Shown here in pieces: positions 20,760 to 32,590 of a stretch of DNA of 64,000 nt. A program made the translations under genes and the position numbers. Under the pieces are notes generated by a model, which saw only the letters and a list, made by a program, of their open reading frames with translations, was not told the origin of the DNA and did not search any database. How positions within the stretch are numbered: position 1 is the first letter of the stretch; each line of letters begins with the position of its first letter. This DNA comes from Molossus alvarezi (lineage: Eukaryota > Chordata > Mammalia > Chiroptera > Molossidae): positions 62,001 to 126,000 of the forward strand of contig JBAWUJ010000076.1 of assembly GCA_037176705.1 (NCBI GenBank). The letters are read 5' to 3'.

Positions 20760-21229
20760 GTTGGCGGCCGCCTCCAGGCGCCCTAAGAGTCCAGCGCCTG
20801 GGCTGGCAGCCCCCCGGGCAGCCCCCCCGGCCGCCAGGCGGAGCGCGGACCGGCCCCTCTCAGCACTCGGGGACCCAGGCGCGCGGTCCGTCCCGCCCAG
20901 CCTCGAACCAGGTCCTCACCGCGGAGCTCGGCAGGCAGCGCATGCGCAGTCCAGGGGCCCCAAGGTCTGCGCCTGGGGGGCCCGGGGTCCGCCCCTCGGG
21001 GCTGCGCTGCCCCACCGGCGGGCGCGGGCGCCCGCGAGTTGCGGCGCCTTGCTCGGCGGCCTGCTGGTGTGCGGCTGGGGCGTGCGGGGATCCCCTCTGG
21101 GCCCCAGATTCCCTCGCTCGGCCCCCGGCGTGGGCTGGGGCGCGTGCGTGCGTGGGCTGCGTGGCCCTCGGCCCGAAGCGCGGCAGGTGCGCAGCTGGCT
21201 GGCTGTGGGGGGACCAAAAAGGAGCGGCA

Positions 21230-21350
21230 AAAGCCTACAGCGCCCGGCATTCCCAGGCGGTCTCCCATCCAAGTCCTGACCGGGCCCGACCCTGCTTAGC
21301 TTCCCAGATCCCACGAGATCGGGCGCGTTCAGGGTGGTATGGCCGGAGAC
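21230..21350 (-). rRNA. RNA5S: 5S rRNA, copy 37 (T109C)
   Basis: T109C. 5' spacer 21351-21820 is class Ha. Confidence 0.9.
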
Positions 21351-21820
21351 GTTGGCGGCCGCCTCCAGGCGCCCTAAGAGTCCAGCGCCTGGGCTGGCAG
21401 CCCCCCGGGCAGCCCCCCCGGCCGCCAGGCGGAGCGCGGACCGGCCCCTCTCAGCACTCGGGGACCCAGGCGCGCGGTCCATCCCGCCCAGCCTCGAACC
21501 AGGTCCTCACCGCGGAGCTCGGCAGGCAGCGCATGCGCAGTCCAGGGGCCCCAAGGTCTGCGCCTGGGGGGCCGGGGGTCCGCCCCTCGGGGCTGCGCTG
21601 CCCCACCGGCGGGCGCGGGCGCCCGCGAGTTGCGGCGCCTTGCTCGGCGGCCTGCTGGTGTGCGGCTGGGGCGTGCGGGGATCCCCTCTGGGCCCCAGAT
21701 TCCCTCGCTCGGCCCCCGGCGTGGGCTGGGGCGCGTGCGTGCGTGGGCTGCGTGGCCCTCGGCCCGAAGCGCGGCAGGTGCGCAGCTGGCTGGCTGTGGG
21801 GGGACCAAAAAGGAGCGGCA

Positions 21821-21941
21821 AAAGCCTACAGCGCCCGGCATTCCCAGGCGGTCTCCCATCCAAGTCCTGACCGGGCCCGACCCTGCTTAGCTTCCCAGAT
21901 CCCACGAGATCGGGCGCGTTCAGGGTGGTATGGCCGGAGAC
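21821..21941 (-). rRNA. RNA5S: 5S rRNA, copy 38 (T109C)
   Basis: T109C. 5' spacer 21942-22411 is class A. Confidence 0.9.
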
Positions 21942-22411
21942 GTTGGCGGCCGCCTCCAGGCGCCCTAAGAGTCCAGCGCCTGGGCTGGCAGCCCCCCGGG
22001 CAGCCCCCCCGGCCGCCAGGCGGAGCGCGGACCGGCCCCTCTCAGCTCTCGGGGACCCAGGCGCGCGGTCCGTCCCGCCCAGCCTCGAACCAGGTCCTCA
22101 CCGCGGAGCTCGGCAGGCCGCGCATGCGCAGTCCAGGGGCCCCAAGGTCTGCGCCTGGGGGGCCGGGGGTCCGCCCCTCGGGGCTGCGCTGCCCCACCGG
22201 CGGGCGCGGGCGCCCGCGAGTTGCGGCGCCTTGCGCGGCGGCCTGCTGGTGTGCTGCTGGGGCGTGGGGGGATCCCCTCTGGGCCCCAGATTCCCTCGCT
22301 CGGCCCCCGGCGTGGGCTGGGGCGCGTGCGTGCGTGGGCTGCGTGGCCCTCGGCCCGAAGCGCGGCAGGTGCGCAGCTGGCTGGCTGTGGGGGGACCAAA
22401 AAGGAGCGGCA

Positions 22412-22532
22412 AAAGCCTACAGCACCCGGCATTCCCAGGCGGTCTCCCATCCAAGTCCTGACTGGGCCCGACCCTGCTTAGCTTCCCAGATCCCACGAGA
22501 TCGGGCGCGTTCAGGGTGGTATGGCCGGAGAC
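22412..22532 (-). rRNA. RNA5S: 5S rRNA, copy 39 (G70A)
   Basis: G70A, unique in the window, in the intermediate element; it would break the G70-C105 pair of helix V. 5' spacer 22533-23003 is class B. Confidence 0.9.
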
Positions 22533-23003
22533 GTTGGCGGCCGCCTCCAGGCGCCCTAAGAGTCCAGCGCCGGGACTGGCAGCCCCCGGGCAGCCCCCCC
22601 GGCCGCCAGGCGGAGCGCGGACCGGCCCCTCTCAGCTCTCGGGGACCCAGGCGCGCGGTCCGTCCCGCCCAGCCTCGAACCAGGTCCTCACCGCGGAGCT
22701 CGGCAGGCAGCGCATGCGCTGTCCAGGGGCCACAAGGTCTGCGCCTGGGGGGCCGGGGGGTCCGCCCCACGGGGCTGCGCTGCCCCACCGGGGGGGGCGC
22801 GGGCGCCCGCGAGTTGCGGCGCCTTGCGCGGCGGCCTGCTGGTGTGCTGCTGGGGCGTGGGGGGTCCCCTCTGGGCCCCAGATTCCCTCGCTAGGCCCCC
22901 GGCGTGGGCTGGGGCGCGTGCGTGCGTGGGCTGCGTGGCCCTCGGCCCGAAGCGCGGCAGGTGCGCAGCTGGCTGGCTGTGGGGGGACCAAAAAGGAGCG
23001 GCA

Positions 23004-23124
23004 AAAGCCTACAGCACCCGGCATTCCCAGGCGGTCTCCCATCCAAGTCCTGACCGGGCCCGACCCTGCTTAGCTTCCCAGATCCCACGAGATCGGGCGC
23101 GTTCAGGGTGGTATGGCCGGAGAC
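23004..23124 (-). rRNA. RNA5S: 5S rRNA, copy 40
   Basis: Consensus copy. 5' spacer 23125-23596 is class C. Confidence 0.9.
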
Positions 23125-23596
23125 GTTGGCGGCCGCCTCCAGGCGCCCTAAGAGTCCAGCGCCTGGGCTGGCAGCCCCCCGGGCAGCCCCCCCGGCCGCC
23201 AGGCGGAGCGCGGACCGGCCCCTCTCAGCTCTCGGGGACCCAGGCGCGCGGTCCGTCCCGCCCAGCCTCGAACCAGGTCCTCACCGCGGAGCTCGGCAGG
23301 CAGCGCATGCGCAGTCCAGGGTCCCCAAGGTCTGCGCCTGGGGGGCCGGGGGGTCCGCCCCACGGGGCTGCGCTGCCCCACCGGGGGGGGCGCGGGCGCC
23401 CGCGAGTTGCGGCGCCTTGCGCGGCGGCCTGCTGGTGTGCTGCTGGGGCGTGGGGGGTCCCCTCTGGGCCCCAGATTCCCTCGCTCGGCCCCCGGCGTGG
23501 GCTGGGGCGCGTGCGTGCGTGGGCTGCGTGGCCCTCGGCCCGAAGCGCGGCAGGTGCGCAGCTGGCTGGCTGTGGGGGGACCAAAAAGGAGCGGCA

Positions 23597-23717
23597 AAAG
23601 CCTACAGCACCCGGCATTCCCAGGCGGTCTCCCATCCAAGTCCTGACCGGGCCCGACCCTGCTTAGCTTCCCAGATCCCACGAGATCGGGCGCGTTCAGG
23701 GTGGTATGGCCGGAGAC
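23597..23717 (-). rRNA. RNA5S: 5S rRNA, copy 41
   Basis: Consensus copy. 5' spacer 23718-24186 is class D. Confidence 0.9.
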
Positions 23718-24186
23718 GTTGGCGGCCGCCTCCAGGCGCCCTAAGAGTCCAGCGCCTGGGCTGGCAGCCCCCCGGGCAGCTCCCCCGGCCGCCAGGCGGA
23801 GCGCGGACCGGCCCCTCTCAGCTCTCGGGGACCCAGGCGCGCGGTCCGTCCCGCCCAGCCTCGAACCAGGTCCTCACCGCGGAGCTCGGCAGGCAGCGCA
23901 TGCGCAGTCCAGGGGCCCCAAGGTCTGCGCCTGGGGGGCCGGGGGTCCGCCCCTCGGGGCTGCGCTGCCCCACCTGCGGGCGCGGGCGCCCGCCAGTTGC
24001 GGCGCCTTGCGCGGCGGCCTGCTGGTGTGCTGCTGGGGCGTGCGGGGTCCCCTCTGGGCCCCAGATTCCCTCGCTCGGCCCCCGGCGTGGGCTGGGGCGC
24101 GTGCGTGCGTGGGCTGCATGGCCCTCGGCCCGAAGCGCGGCAGGTGCGCAGCTGGCTGGCTGTGGGGGGACCAAAAAGGAGCGGCA

Positions 24187-24307
24187 AAAGCCTACAGCAC
24201 CCGGCATTCCCAGGCGGTCTCCCATCCAAGTCCTGACCGGGCCCGACCCTGCTTAGCTTCCCAGAACCCACGAGATCGGGCGCGTTCAGGGTGGTATGGC
24301 CGGAGAC
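24187..24307 (-). rRNA. RNA5S: 5S rRNA, copy 42 (A42T)
   Basis: A42T. 5' spacer 24308-24779 is an E/B hybrid. Confidence 0.9.
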
Positions 24308-24779
24308 GTTGGCGGCCGCCTCCAGGCGCCCTAAGAGTCCAGCGCCGGGGCTGGCAGCCCCCCGGGCAGCCCCCCCGGCCGCCAGGCGGAGCGCGGACCG
24401 GCCCCTCTCAGCTCTCGGGGACCCAGGCGCGCGGTCCGTCCCGCCCAGCCTCGAACCAGGTCCTCACCGCGGAGCTCGGCAGGCAGCGCATGCGCTGTCC
24501 AGGGGCCACAAGGTCTGCGCCTGGGGGGCCGGGGGGTCCGCCCCACGGGGCTGCGCTGCCCCACCGGGGGGGGCGCGGGCGCCCGCGAGTTGCGGCGCCT
24601 TGCGCGGCGGCCTGCTGGTGTGCTGCTGGGGCGTGGGGGGTCCCCTCTGGGCCCCAGATTCCCTCGCTAGGCCCCCGGCGTGGGCTGGGGCGCGTGCGTG
24701 CGTGGGCTGCGTGGCCCTCGGCCCGAAGCGCGGCAGGTGCGCAGCTGGCTGGCTGTGGGGGGACCAAAAAGGAGCGGCA

Positions 24780-24900
24780 AAAGCCTACAGCACCCGGCAT
24801 TCCCAGGCGGTCTCCCATCCAAGTCCTGACCGGGCCCGACCCTGCTTAGCTTCCCAGATCCCACGAGATCGGGCGCGTTCAGGGTGGTATGGCCGGAGAC
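24780..24900 (-). rRNA. RNA5S: 5S rRNA, copy 43
   Basis: Consensus copy. 5' spacer 24901-25373 is class C2 with GCGTGG. Confidence 0.9.
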
Positions 24901-25373
24901 GTTGGCGGCCGCCTCCAGGCGCCCTAAGAGTCCAGCGCCTGGGCTGGCAGCCCCCCGGGCAGCCCCCCCGGCCGCCAGGCGGAGCGCGGACCGGCCCCTC
25001 TCAGCTCTCGGGGACCCAGGCGCGCGGTCCGTCCCGCCCAGCCTCGAACCAGGTCCTCACCGCGGAGCTCGGCAGGCAGCGCATGCGCAGTCCAGGGTCC
25101 CCAAGGTCTGCGCCTGGGGGGCCGGGGGGTCCGCCCCACGGGGCTGCGCTGCCCCACCGGGGGGGGGCGCGGGCGCCCGCGAGTTGCGGCGCCTTGCGCG
25201 GCGGCCTGCTGGTGTGCTGCTGGGGCGTGGGGGGTCCCCTCTGGGCCCCAGATTCCCTCGCTCGGCCCCCGGCGTGGGCTGGGGCGCGTGCGTGCGTGGG
25301 CTGCGTGGCCCTCGGCCCGAAGCGCGGCAGGTGCGCAGCTGGCTGGCTGTGGGGGTACCAAAAAGGAGCGGCA

Positions 25374-25494
25374 AAAGCCTACAGCACCCGGCATTCCCAG
25401 GCGGTCTCCCATCCAAGTCCTGACCGGGCCCGACCCTGCTTAGCTTCCCAGATCCCACGAGATCGGGCGCGTTCAGGGTGGTATGGCCGGAGAC
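25374..25494 (-). rRNA. RNA5S: 5S rRNA, copy 44
   Basis: Consensus copy. 5' spacer 25495-25964 is class H. Confidence 0.9.
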
Positions 25495-25964
25495 GTTGGC
25501 GGCCGCCTCCAGGCGCCCTAAGAGTCCAGCGCCTGGGCTGGCAGCCCCCCGGGCAGCCCCCCCGGCCGCCAGGCGGAGCGCGGACCGGCCCCTCTCAGCA
25601 CTCGGGGACCCAGGCGCGCGGTCCGTCCCGCCCAGCCTCGAACCAGGTCCTCACCGCGGAGCTCGGCAGGCAGCGCATGCGCAGTCCAGGGGCCCCAAGG
25701 TCTGCGCCTGGGGGGCCGGGGGTCCGCCCCTCGGGGCTGCGCTGCCCCACCGGCGGGCGCGGGCGCCCGCGAGTTGCGGCGCCTTGCTCGGCGGCCTGCT
25801 GGTGTGCGGCTGGGGCGTGCGGGGATCCCCTCTGGGCCCCAGATTCCCTCGCTCGGCCCCCGGCGTGGGCTGGGGCGCGTGCGTGCGTGGGCTGCGTGGC
25901 CCTCGGCCCGAAGCGCGGCAGGTGCGCAGCTGGCTGGCTGTGGGGGGACCAAAAAGGAGCGGCA

Positions 25965-26085
25965 AAAGCCTACAGCGCCCGGCATTCCCAGGCGGTCTCC
26001 CATCCAAGTCCTGACCGGGCCCGACCCTGCTTAGCTTCCCAGATCCCACGAGATCGGGCGCGTTCAGGGTGGTATGGCCGGAGAC
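25965..26085 (-). rRNA. RNA5S: 5S rRNA, copy 45 (T109C)
   Basis: T109C. 5' spacer 26086-26555 is class Ha. Confidence 0.9.
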
Positions 26086-26555
26086 GTTGGCGGCCGCCTC
26101 CAGGCGCCCTAAGAGTCCAGCGCCTGGGCTGGCAGCCCCCCGGGCAGCCCCCCCGGCCGCCAGGCGGAGCGCGGACCGGCCCCTCTCAGCACTCGGGGAC
26201 CCAGGCGCGCGGTCCATCCCGCCCAGCCTCGAACCAGGTCCTCACCGCGGAGCTCGGCAGGCAGCGCATGCGCAGTCCAGGGGCCCCAAGGTCTGCGCCT
26301 GGGGGGCCGGGGGTCCGCCCCTCGGGGCTGCGCTGCCCCACCGGCGGGCGCGGGCGCCCGCGAGTTGCGGCGCCTTGCTCGGCGGCCTGCTGGTGTGCGG
26401 CTGGGGCGTGCGGGGATCCCCTCTGGGCCCCAGATTCCCTCGCTCGGCCCCCGGCGTGGGCTGGGGCGCGTGCGTGCGTGGGCTGCGTGGCCCTCGGCCC
26501 GAAGCGCGGCAGGTGCGCAGCTGGCTGGCTGTGGGGGGACCAAAAAGGAGCGGCA

Positions 26556-26676
26556 AAAGCCTACAGCGCCCGGCATTCCCAGGCGGTCTCCCATCCAAGT
26601 CCTGACCGGGCCCGACCCTGCTTAGCTTCCCAGATCCCACGAGATCGGGCGCGTTCAGGGTGGTATGGCCGGAGAC
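26556..26676 (-). rRNA. RNA5S: 5S rRNA, copy 46 (T109C)
   Basis: T109C. 5' spacer 26677-27146 is class A. Confidence 0.9.
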
Positions 26677-27146
26677 GTTGGCGGCCGCCTCCAGGCGCCC
26701 TAAGAGTCCAGCGCCTGGGCTGGCAGCCCCCCGGGCAGCCCCCCCGGCCGCCAGGCGGAGCGCGGACCGGCCCCTCTCAGCTCTCGGGGACCCAGGCGCG
26801 CGGTCCGTCCCGCCCAGCCTCGAACCAGGTCCTCACCGCGGAGCTCGGCAGGCCGCGCATGCGCAGTCCAGGGGCCCCAAGGTCTGCGCCTGGGGGGCCG
26901 GGGGTCCGCCCCTCGGGGCTGCGCTGCCCCACCGGCGGGCGCGGGCGCCCGCGAGTTGCGGCGCCTTGCGCGGCGGCCTGCTGGTGTGCTGCTGGGGCGT
27001 GGGGGGATCCCCTCTGGGCCCCAGATTCCCTCGCTCGGCCCCCGGCGTGGGCTGGGGCGCGTGCGTGCGTGGGCTGCGTGGCCCTCGGCCCGAAGCGCGG
27101 CAGGTGCGCAGCTGGCTGGCTGTGGGGGGACCAAAAAGGAGCGGCA

Positions 27147-27267
27147 AAAGCCTACAGCACCCGGCATTCCCAGGCGGTCTCCCATCCAAGTCCTGACCGG
27201 GCCCGACCCTGCTTAGCTTCCCAGATCCCACGAGATCGGGCGCGTTCAGGGTGGTATGGCCGGAGAC
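27147..27267 (-). rRNA. RNA5S: 5S rRNA, copy 47
   Basis: Consensus copy. 5' spacer 27268-27738 is class B. Confidence 0.9.
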
Positions 27268-27738
27268 GTTGGCGGCCGCCTCCAGGCGCCCTAAGAGTCC
27301 AGCGCCGGGACTGGCAGCCCCCGGGCAGCCCCCCCGGCCGCCAGGCGGAGCGCGGACCGGCCCCTCTCAGCTCTCGGGGACCCAGGCGCGCGGTCCGTCC
27401 CGCCCAGCCTCGAACCAGGTCCTCACCGCGGAGCTCGGCAGGCAGCGCATGCGCTGTCCAGGGGCCACAAGGTCTGCGCCTGGGGGGCCGGGGGGTCCGC
27501 CCCACGGGGCTGCGCTGCCCCACCGGGGGGGGCGCGGGCGCCCGCGAGTTGCGGCGCCTTGCGCGGCGGCCTGCTGGTGTGCTGCTGGGGCGTGGGGGGT
27601 CCCCTCTGGGCCCCAGATTCCCTCGCTAGGCCCCCGGCGTGGGCTGGGGCGCGTGCGTGCGTGGGCTGCGTGGCCCTCGGCCCGAAGCGCGGCAGGTGCG
27701 CAGCTGGCTGGCTGTGGGGGGACCAAAAAGGAGCGGCA

Positions 27739-27859
27739 AAAGCCTACAGCACCCGGCATTCCCAGGCGGTCTCCCATCCAAGTCCTGACCGGGCCCGACC
27801 CTGCTTAGCTTCCCAGATCCCACGAGATCGGGCGCGTTCAGGGTGGTATGGCCGGAGAC
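27739..27859 (-). rRNA. RNA5S: 5S rRNA, copy 48
   Basis: Consensus copy. 5' spacer 27860-28331 is class C. Confidence 0.9.
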
Positions 27860-28331
27860 GTTGGCGGCCGCCTCCAGGCGCCCTAAGAGTCCAGCGCCTG
27901 GGCTGGCAGCCCCCCGGGCAGCCCCCCCGGCCGCCAGGCGGAGCGCGGACCGGCCCCTCTCAGCTCTCGGGGACCCAGGCGCGCGGTCCGTCCCGCCCAG
28001 CCTCGAACCAGGTCCTCACCGCGGAGCTCGGCAGGCAGCGCATGCGCAGTCCAGGGTCCCCAAGGTCTGCGCCTGGGGGGCCGGGGGGTCCGCCCCACGG
28101 GGCTGCGCTGCCCCACCGGGGGGGGCGCGGGCGCCCGCGAGTTGCGGCGCCTTGCGCGGCGGCCTGCTGGTGTGCTGCTGGGGCGTGGGGGGTCCCCTCT
28201 GGGCCCCAGATTCCCTCGCTCGGCCCCCGGCGTGGGCTGGGGCGCGTGCGTGCGTGGGCTGCGTGGCCCTCGGCCCGAAGCGCGGCAGGTGCGCAGCTGG
28301 CTGGCTGTGGGGGGACCAAAAAGGAGCGGCA

Positions 28332-28452
28332 AAAGCCTACAGCACCCGGCATTCCCAGGCGGTCTCCCATCCAAGTCCTGACCGGGCCCGACCCTGCTTA
28401 GCTTCCCAGATCCCACGAGATCGGGCGCGTTCAGGGTGGTATGGCCGGAGAC
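28332..28452 (-). rRNA. RNA5S: 5S rRNA, copy 49
   Basis: Consensus copy. 5' spacer 28453-28921 is class D. Confidence 0.9.
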
Positions 28453-28921
28453 GTTGGCGGCCGCCTCCAGGCGCCCTAAGAGTCCAGCGCCTGGGCTGGC
28501 AGCCCCCCGGGCAGCTCCCCCGGCCGCCAGGCGGAGCGCGGACCGGCCCCTCTCAGCTCTCGGGGACCCAGGCGCGCGGTCCGTCCCGCCCAGCCTCGAA
28601 CCAGGTCCTCACCGCGGAGCTCGGCAGGCAGCGCATGCGCAGTCCAGGGGCCCCAAGGTCTGCGCCTGGGGGGCCGGGGGTCCGCCCCTCGGGGCTGCGC
28701 TGCCCCACCTGCGGGCGCGGGCGCCCGCCAGTTGCGGCGCCTTGCGCGGCGGCCTGCTGGTGTGCTGCTGGGGCGTGCGGGGTCCCCTCTGGGCCCCAGA
28801 TTCCCTCGCTCGGCCCCCGGCGTGGGCTGGGGCGCGTGCGTGCGTGGGCTGCATGGCCCTCGGCCCGAAGCGCGGCAGGTGCGCAGCTGGCTGGCTGTGG
28901 GGGGACCAAAAAGGAGCGGCA

Positions 28922-29042
28922 AAAGCCTACAGCACCCGGCATTCCCAGGCGGTCTCCCATCCAAGTCCTGACCGGGCCCGACCCTGCTTAGCTTCCCAGA
29001 ACCCACGAGATCGGGCGCGTTCAGGGTGGTATGGCCGGAGAC
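28922..29042 (-). rRNA. RNA5S: 5S rRNA, copy 50 (A42T)
   Basis: A42T. 5' spacer 29043-29514 is class E. Confidence 0.9.
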
Positions 29043-29514
29043 GTTGGCGGCCGCCTCCAGGCGCCCTAAGAGTCCAGCGCCGGGGCTGGCAGCCCCCCGG
29101 GCAGCCCCCCCGGCCGCCAGGCGGAGCGCGGACCGGCCCCTCTCAGCTCTCGGGGACCCAGGCGCGCGGTCCGTCCCGCCCAGCCTCGAACCAGGTCCTC
29201 ACCGCGGAGCTCGGCAGGCCGCGCATGCGCAGTCCAGGGGCCCCAAGGTCTGCGCCTGGGGGGCCGGGGGTCCGCCCCTCGGGGCTGCGCTGCCCCACCG
29301 GGGGGGGCGCGGGCGCCCGCGAGTTGCGGCGCCTTGCTCGGCGGCCTGCTGGTGTGCGGCTGGGGCGTGCGGGGATCCCCTCTGGGCCCCAGATTCCCTC
29401 GCTCGGCCCCCGGCGTGGGCTGGGGCGCGTGCGTGCGTGGGCTGCGTGGCCCTCGGCCCGAAGCGCGGCAGGTGCGCAGCTGGCTGGCTGTGGGGGGACC
29501 AAAAAGGAGCGGCA

Positions 29515-29635
29515 AAAGCCTACAGCACCCGGCATTCCCAGGCGGTCTCCCATCCAAGTCCTGACCGGGCCCGACCCTGCTTAGCTTCCCAGATCCCACG
29601 AGATCGGGCGCGTTCAGGGTGGTATGGCCGGAGAC
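29515..29635 (-). rRNA. RNA5S: 5S rRNA, copy 51
   Basis: Consensus copy. 5' spacer 29636-30105 is class F1. Confidence 0.9.
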
Positions 29636-30105
29636 GTTGGCGGCCGCCTCCAGGCGCCCTAAGAGTCCAGCGCCGGGGCTGGCAGCCCCCCGGGCAGCCC
29701 CCCCGGCCGCCAGGCGGAGCGCGGACCGGCCCCTCTCAGCTCTCGGGGACCCAGGCGCGCGGTCCGTCCCGCCCAGCCTCGAACCAGGTCCTCACCGCGG
29801 AGCTCGGCAGGCCGCGCATGCGCAGTCCAGGGGCCCCAAGGTCTGCGCCTGGGGGGCCGGGGGGTCCGCCCCACGGGGCTGCGCTGCCCCACCGGCGGGC
29901 GCGGGCGCCCGCGAGTTGCGGCGCCTTGCGCGGCGGCCTGCTGGTGTGCTGCTGGGGCGTGGGGGGTCCCCTCTGGGCCCCAGATTCCCTCGCTCGGCCC
30001 CCGGCGTGGGCTGGGGCGCGTGCGTGCGTGGGCTGCGTGGCCCTCGGCCCGAAGCGCGGCAGGTGCGCAGCTGGCTGACTATGGGGGGACCAAAAAGGAG
30101 CGGCA

Positions 30106-30226
30106 AAAGCCTACAGCACCCGGCATTCCCAGGCGGTCTCCCATCCAAGTCCTGACCGGGCCCGACCCTGCTTAGCTTCCCAGATCCCACGAGATCGGGC
30201 GCGTTCAGGGTGGTATGGCCGGAGAC
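30106..30226 (-). rRNA. RNA5S: 5S rRNA, copy 52
   Basis: Consensus copy; GACTATGG in its 3' flank. 5' spacer 30227-30695 is class G. Confidence 0.9.
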
Positions 30227-30695
30227 GTTGGCGGCCGCCTCCAGGCGCCCTAAGAGTCCAGCGCCTGGGCTGGCAGCCCCCCGGGCAGCCCCCCGGCCGC
30301 CAGGCGGAGCGCGGACCGGCCCCTCTCAGCTCTCGGGGACCCAGGCGCGCGGTCCGTCCCGCCCAGCCTCGAACCAGGTCCTCACCGCGGAGCTCGGCAG
30401 GCCGCGCATGCGCAGTCCAGGGGCCCCAAGGTCTGCGCCTGGGGGGCCGGGGGGTCCGCCCCACGGGGCTGCGCTGCCCCACCGGCGGGCGCGGGCGCCC
30501 GCGAGTTGCGGCGCCTTGCGCGGCGGCCTGCTGGTGTGCTGCTGGGGCGTGGGGGGTCCCCTCTGGGCCCCAGATTCCCTCGCTCGGCCCCCGGCGTGGG
30601 CTGGGGCGCGTGCGTGCGTGGGCTGCGTGGCCCTCGGCCCGAAGCGCGGCAGGTGCGCAGCTGGCTGGCTGTGGGGGGACCAAAAAGGAGCGGCA

Positions 30696-30816
30696 AAAGC
30701 CTACAGCACCCGGCATTCCCAGGCGGTCTCCCATCCAAGTCCTGACCGGGCCCGACCCTGCTTAGCTTCCCAGATCCCACGAGATCGGGCGCGTTCAGGG
30801 TGGTATGGCCGGAGAC
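30696..30816 (-). rRNA. RNA5S: 5S rRNA, copy 53
   Basis: Consensus copy. 5' spacer 30817-31285 is class D, the rightmost D spacer in the window. Confidence 0.9.
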
Positions 30817-31285
30817 GTTGGCGGCCGCCTCCAGGCGCCCTAAGAGTCCAGCGCCTGGGCTGGCAGCCCCCCGGGCAGCTCCCCCGGCCGCCAGGCGGAG
30901 CGCGGACCGGCCCCTCTCAGCTCTCGGGGACCCAGGCGCGCGGTCCGTCCCGCCCAGCCTCGAACCAGGTCCTCACCGCGGAGCTCGGCAGGCAGCGCAT
31001 GCGCAGTCCAGGGGCCCCAAGGTCTGCGCCTGGGGGGCCGGGGGTCCGCCCCTCGGGGCTGCGCTGCCCCACCTGCGGGCGCGGGCGCCCGCCAGTTGCG
31101 GCGCCTTGCGCGGCGGCCTGCTGGTGTGCTGCTGGGGCGTGCGGGGTCCCCTCTGGGCCCCAGATTCCCTCGCTCGGCCCCCGGCGTGGGCTGGGGCGCG
31201 TGCGTGCGTGGGCTGCATGGCCCTCGGCCCGAAGCGCGGCAGGTGCGCAGCTGGCTGGCTGTGGGGGGACCAAAAAGGAGCGGCA

Positions 31286-31406
31286 AAAGCCTACAGCACC
31301 CGGCATTCCCAGGCGGTCTCCCATCCAAGTCCTGACCGGGCCCGACCCTGCTTAGCTTCCCAGAACCCACGAGATCGGGCGCGTTCAGGGTGGTATGGCC
31401 GGAGAC
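31286..31406 (-). rRNA. RNA5S: 5S rRNA, copy 54 (A42T)
   Basis: A42T, the rightmost example. 5' spacer 31407-31878 is class E, also the rightmost. Confidence 0.9.
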
Positions 31407-31878
31407 GTTGGCGGCCGCCTCCAGGCGCCCTAAGAGTCCAGCGCCGGGGCTGGCAGCCCCCCGGGCAGCCCCCCCGGCCGCCAGGCGGAGCGCGGACCGG
31501 CCCCTCTCAGCTCTCGGGGACCCAGGCGCGCGGTCCGTCCCGCCCAGCCTCGAACCAGGTCCTCACCGCGGAGCTCGGCAGGCCGCGCATGCGCAGTCCA
31601 GGGGCCCCAAGGTCTGCGCCTGGGGGGCCGGGGGTCCGCCCCTCGGGGCTGCGCTGCCCCACCGGGGGGGGCGCGGGCGCCCGCGAGTTGCGGCGCCTTG
31701 CTCGGCGGCCTGCTGGTGTGCGGCTGGGGCGTGCGGGGATCCCCTCTGGGCCCCAGATTCCCTCGCTCGGCCCCCGGCGTGGGCTGGGGCGCGTGCGTGC
31801 GTGGGCTGCGTGGCCCTCGGCCCGAAGCGCGGCAGGTGCGCAGCTGGCTGGCTGTGGGGGGACCAAAAAGGAGCGGCA

Positions 31879-31999
31879 AAAGCCTACAGCACCCGGCATT
31901 CCCAGGCGGTCTCCCATCCAAGTCCTGACCGGGCCCGACCCTGCTTAGCTTCCCAGATCCCACGAGATCGGGCGCGTTCAGGGTGGTATGGCCGGAGAC
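31879..31999 (-). rRNA. RNA5S: 5S rRNA, copy 55
   Basis: Consensus copy. 5' spacer 32000-32469 is class F2, the first F2 from the left. Confidence 0.9.
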
Positions 32000-32469
32000 G
32001 TTGGCGGCCGCCTCCAGGCGCCCTAAGAGTCCAGCGCCTGGGCTGGCAGCCCCCCGGGCAGCCCCCCCGGCCGCCAGGCGGAGCGCGGACCGGCCCCTCT
32101 CAGCTCTCGGGGACCCAGGCGCGCGGTCCGTCCCGCCCAGCCTCGAACCAGGTCCTCACCGCGGAGCTCGGCAGGCCGCGCATGCGCAGTCCAGGGGCCC
32201 CAAGGTCTGCGCCTGGGGGGCCGGGGGGTCCGCCCCACGGGGCTGCGCTGCCCCACCGGCGGGCGCGGGCGCCCGCGAGTTGCGGCGCCTTGCGCGGCGG
32301 CCTGCTGGTGTGCTGCTGGGGCGTGGGGGGTCCCCTCTGGGCCCCAGATTCCCTCGCTCGGCCCCCGGCGTGGGCTGGGGCGCGTGCGTGCGTGGGCTGC
32401 GTGGCCCTCGGCCCGAAGCGCGGCAGGTGCGCAGCTGGCTGACTATGGGGGGACCAAAAAGGAGCGGCA

Positions 32470-32590
32470 AAAGCCTACAGCACCCGGCATTCCCAGGCGG
32501 TCTCCCATCCAAGTCCTGACCGGGCCCGACCCTGCTTAGCTTCCCAGATCCCACGAGATCGGGCGCGTTCAGGGTGGTATGGCCGGAGAC
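32470..32590 (-). rRNA. RNA5S: 5S rRNA, copy 56
   Basis: Consensus copy; GACTATGG in its 3' flank. 5' spacer 32591-33059 is class G. Confidence 0.9.

Larger units (their letters stand above)
20149..29618. repeat. Higher-order duplication: 8-unit block, two copies of 4735 bp
   Basis: Class order C2-H-Ha-A-B-C-D-E repeats at 20149-24883 and 24884-29618. The eighth unit of the left copy (24291) is an E/B hybrid. The first units (20149 and 24884) are the only ones with the G9 run and GGGGTACC. The A-B-C-D-E part also occurs at 49-3007, at the left edge of the window. Confidence 0.9.
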
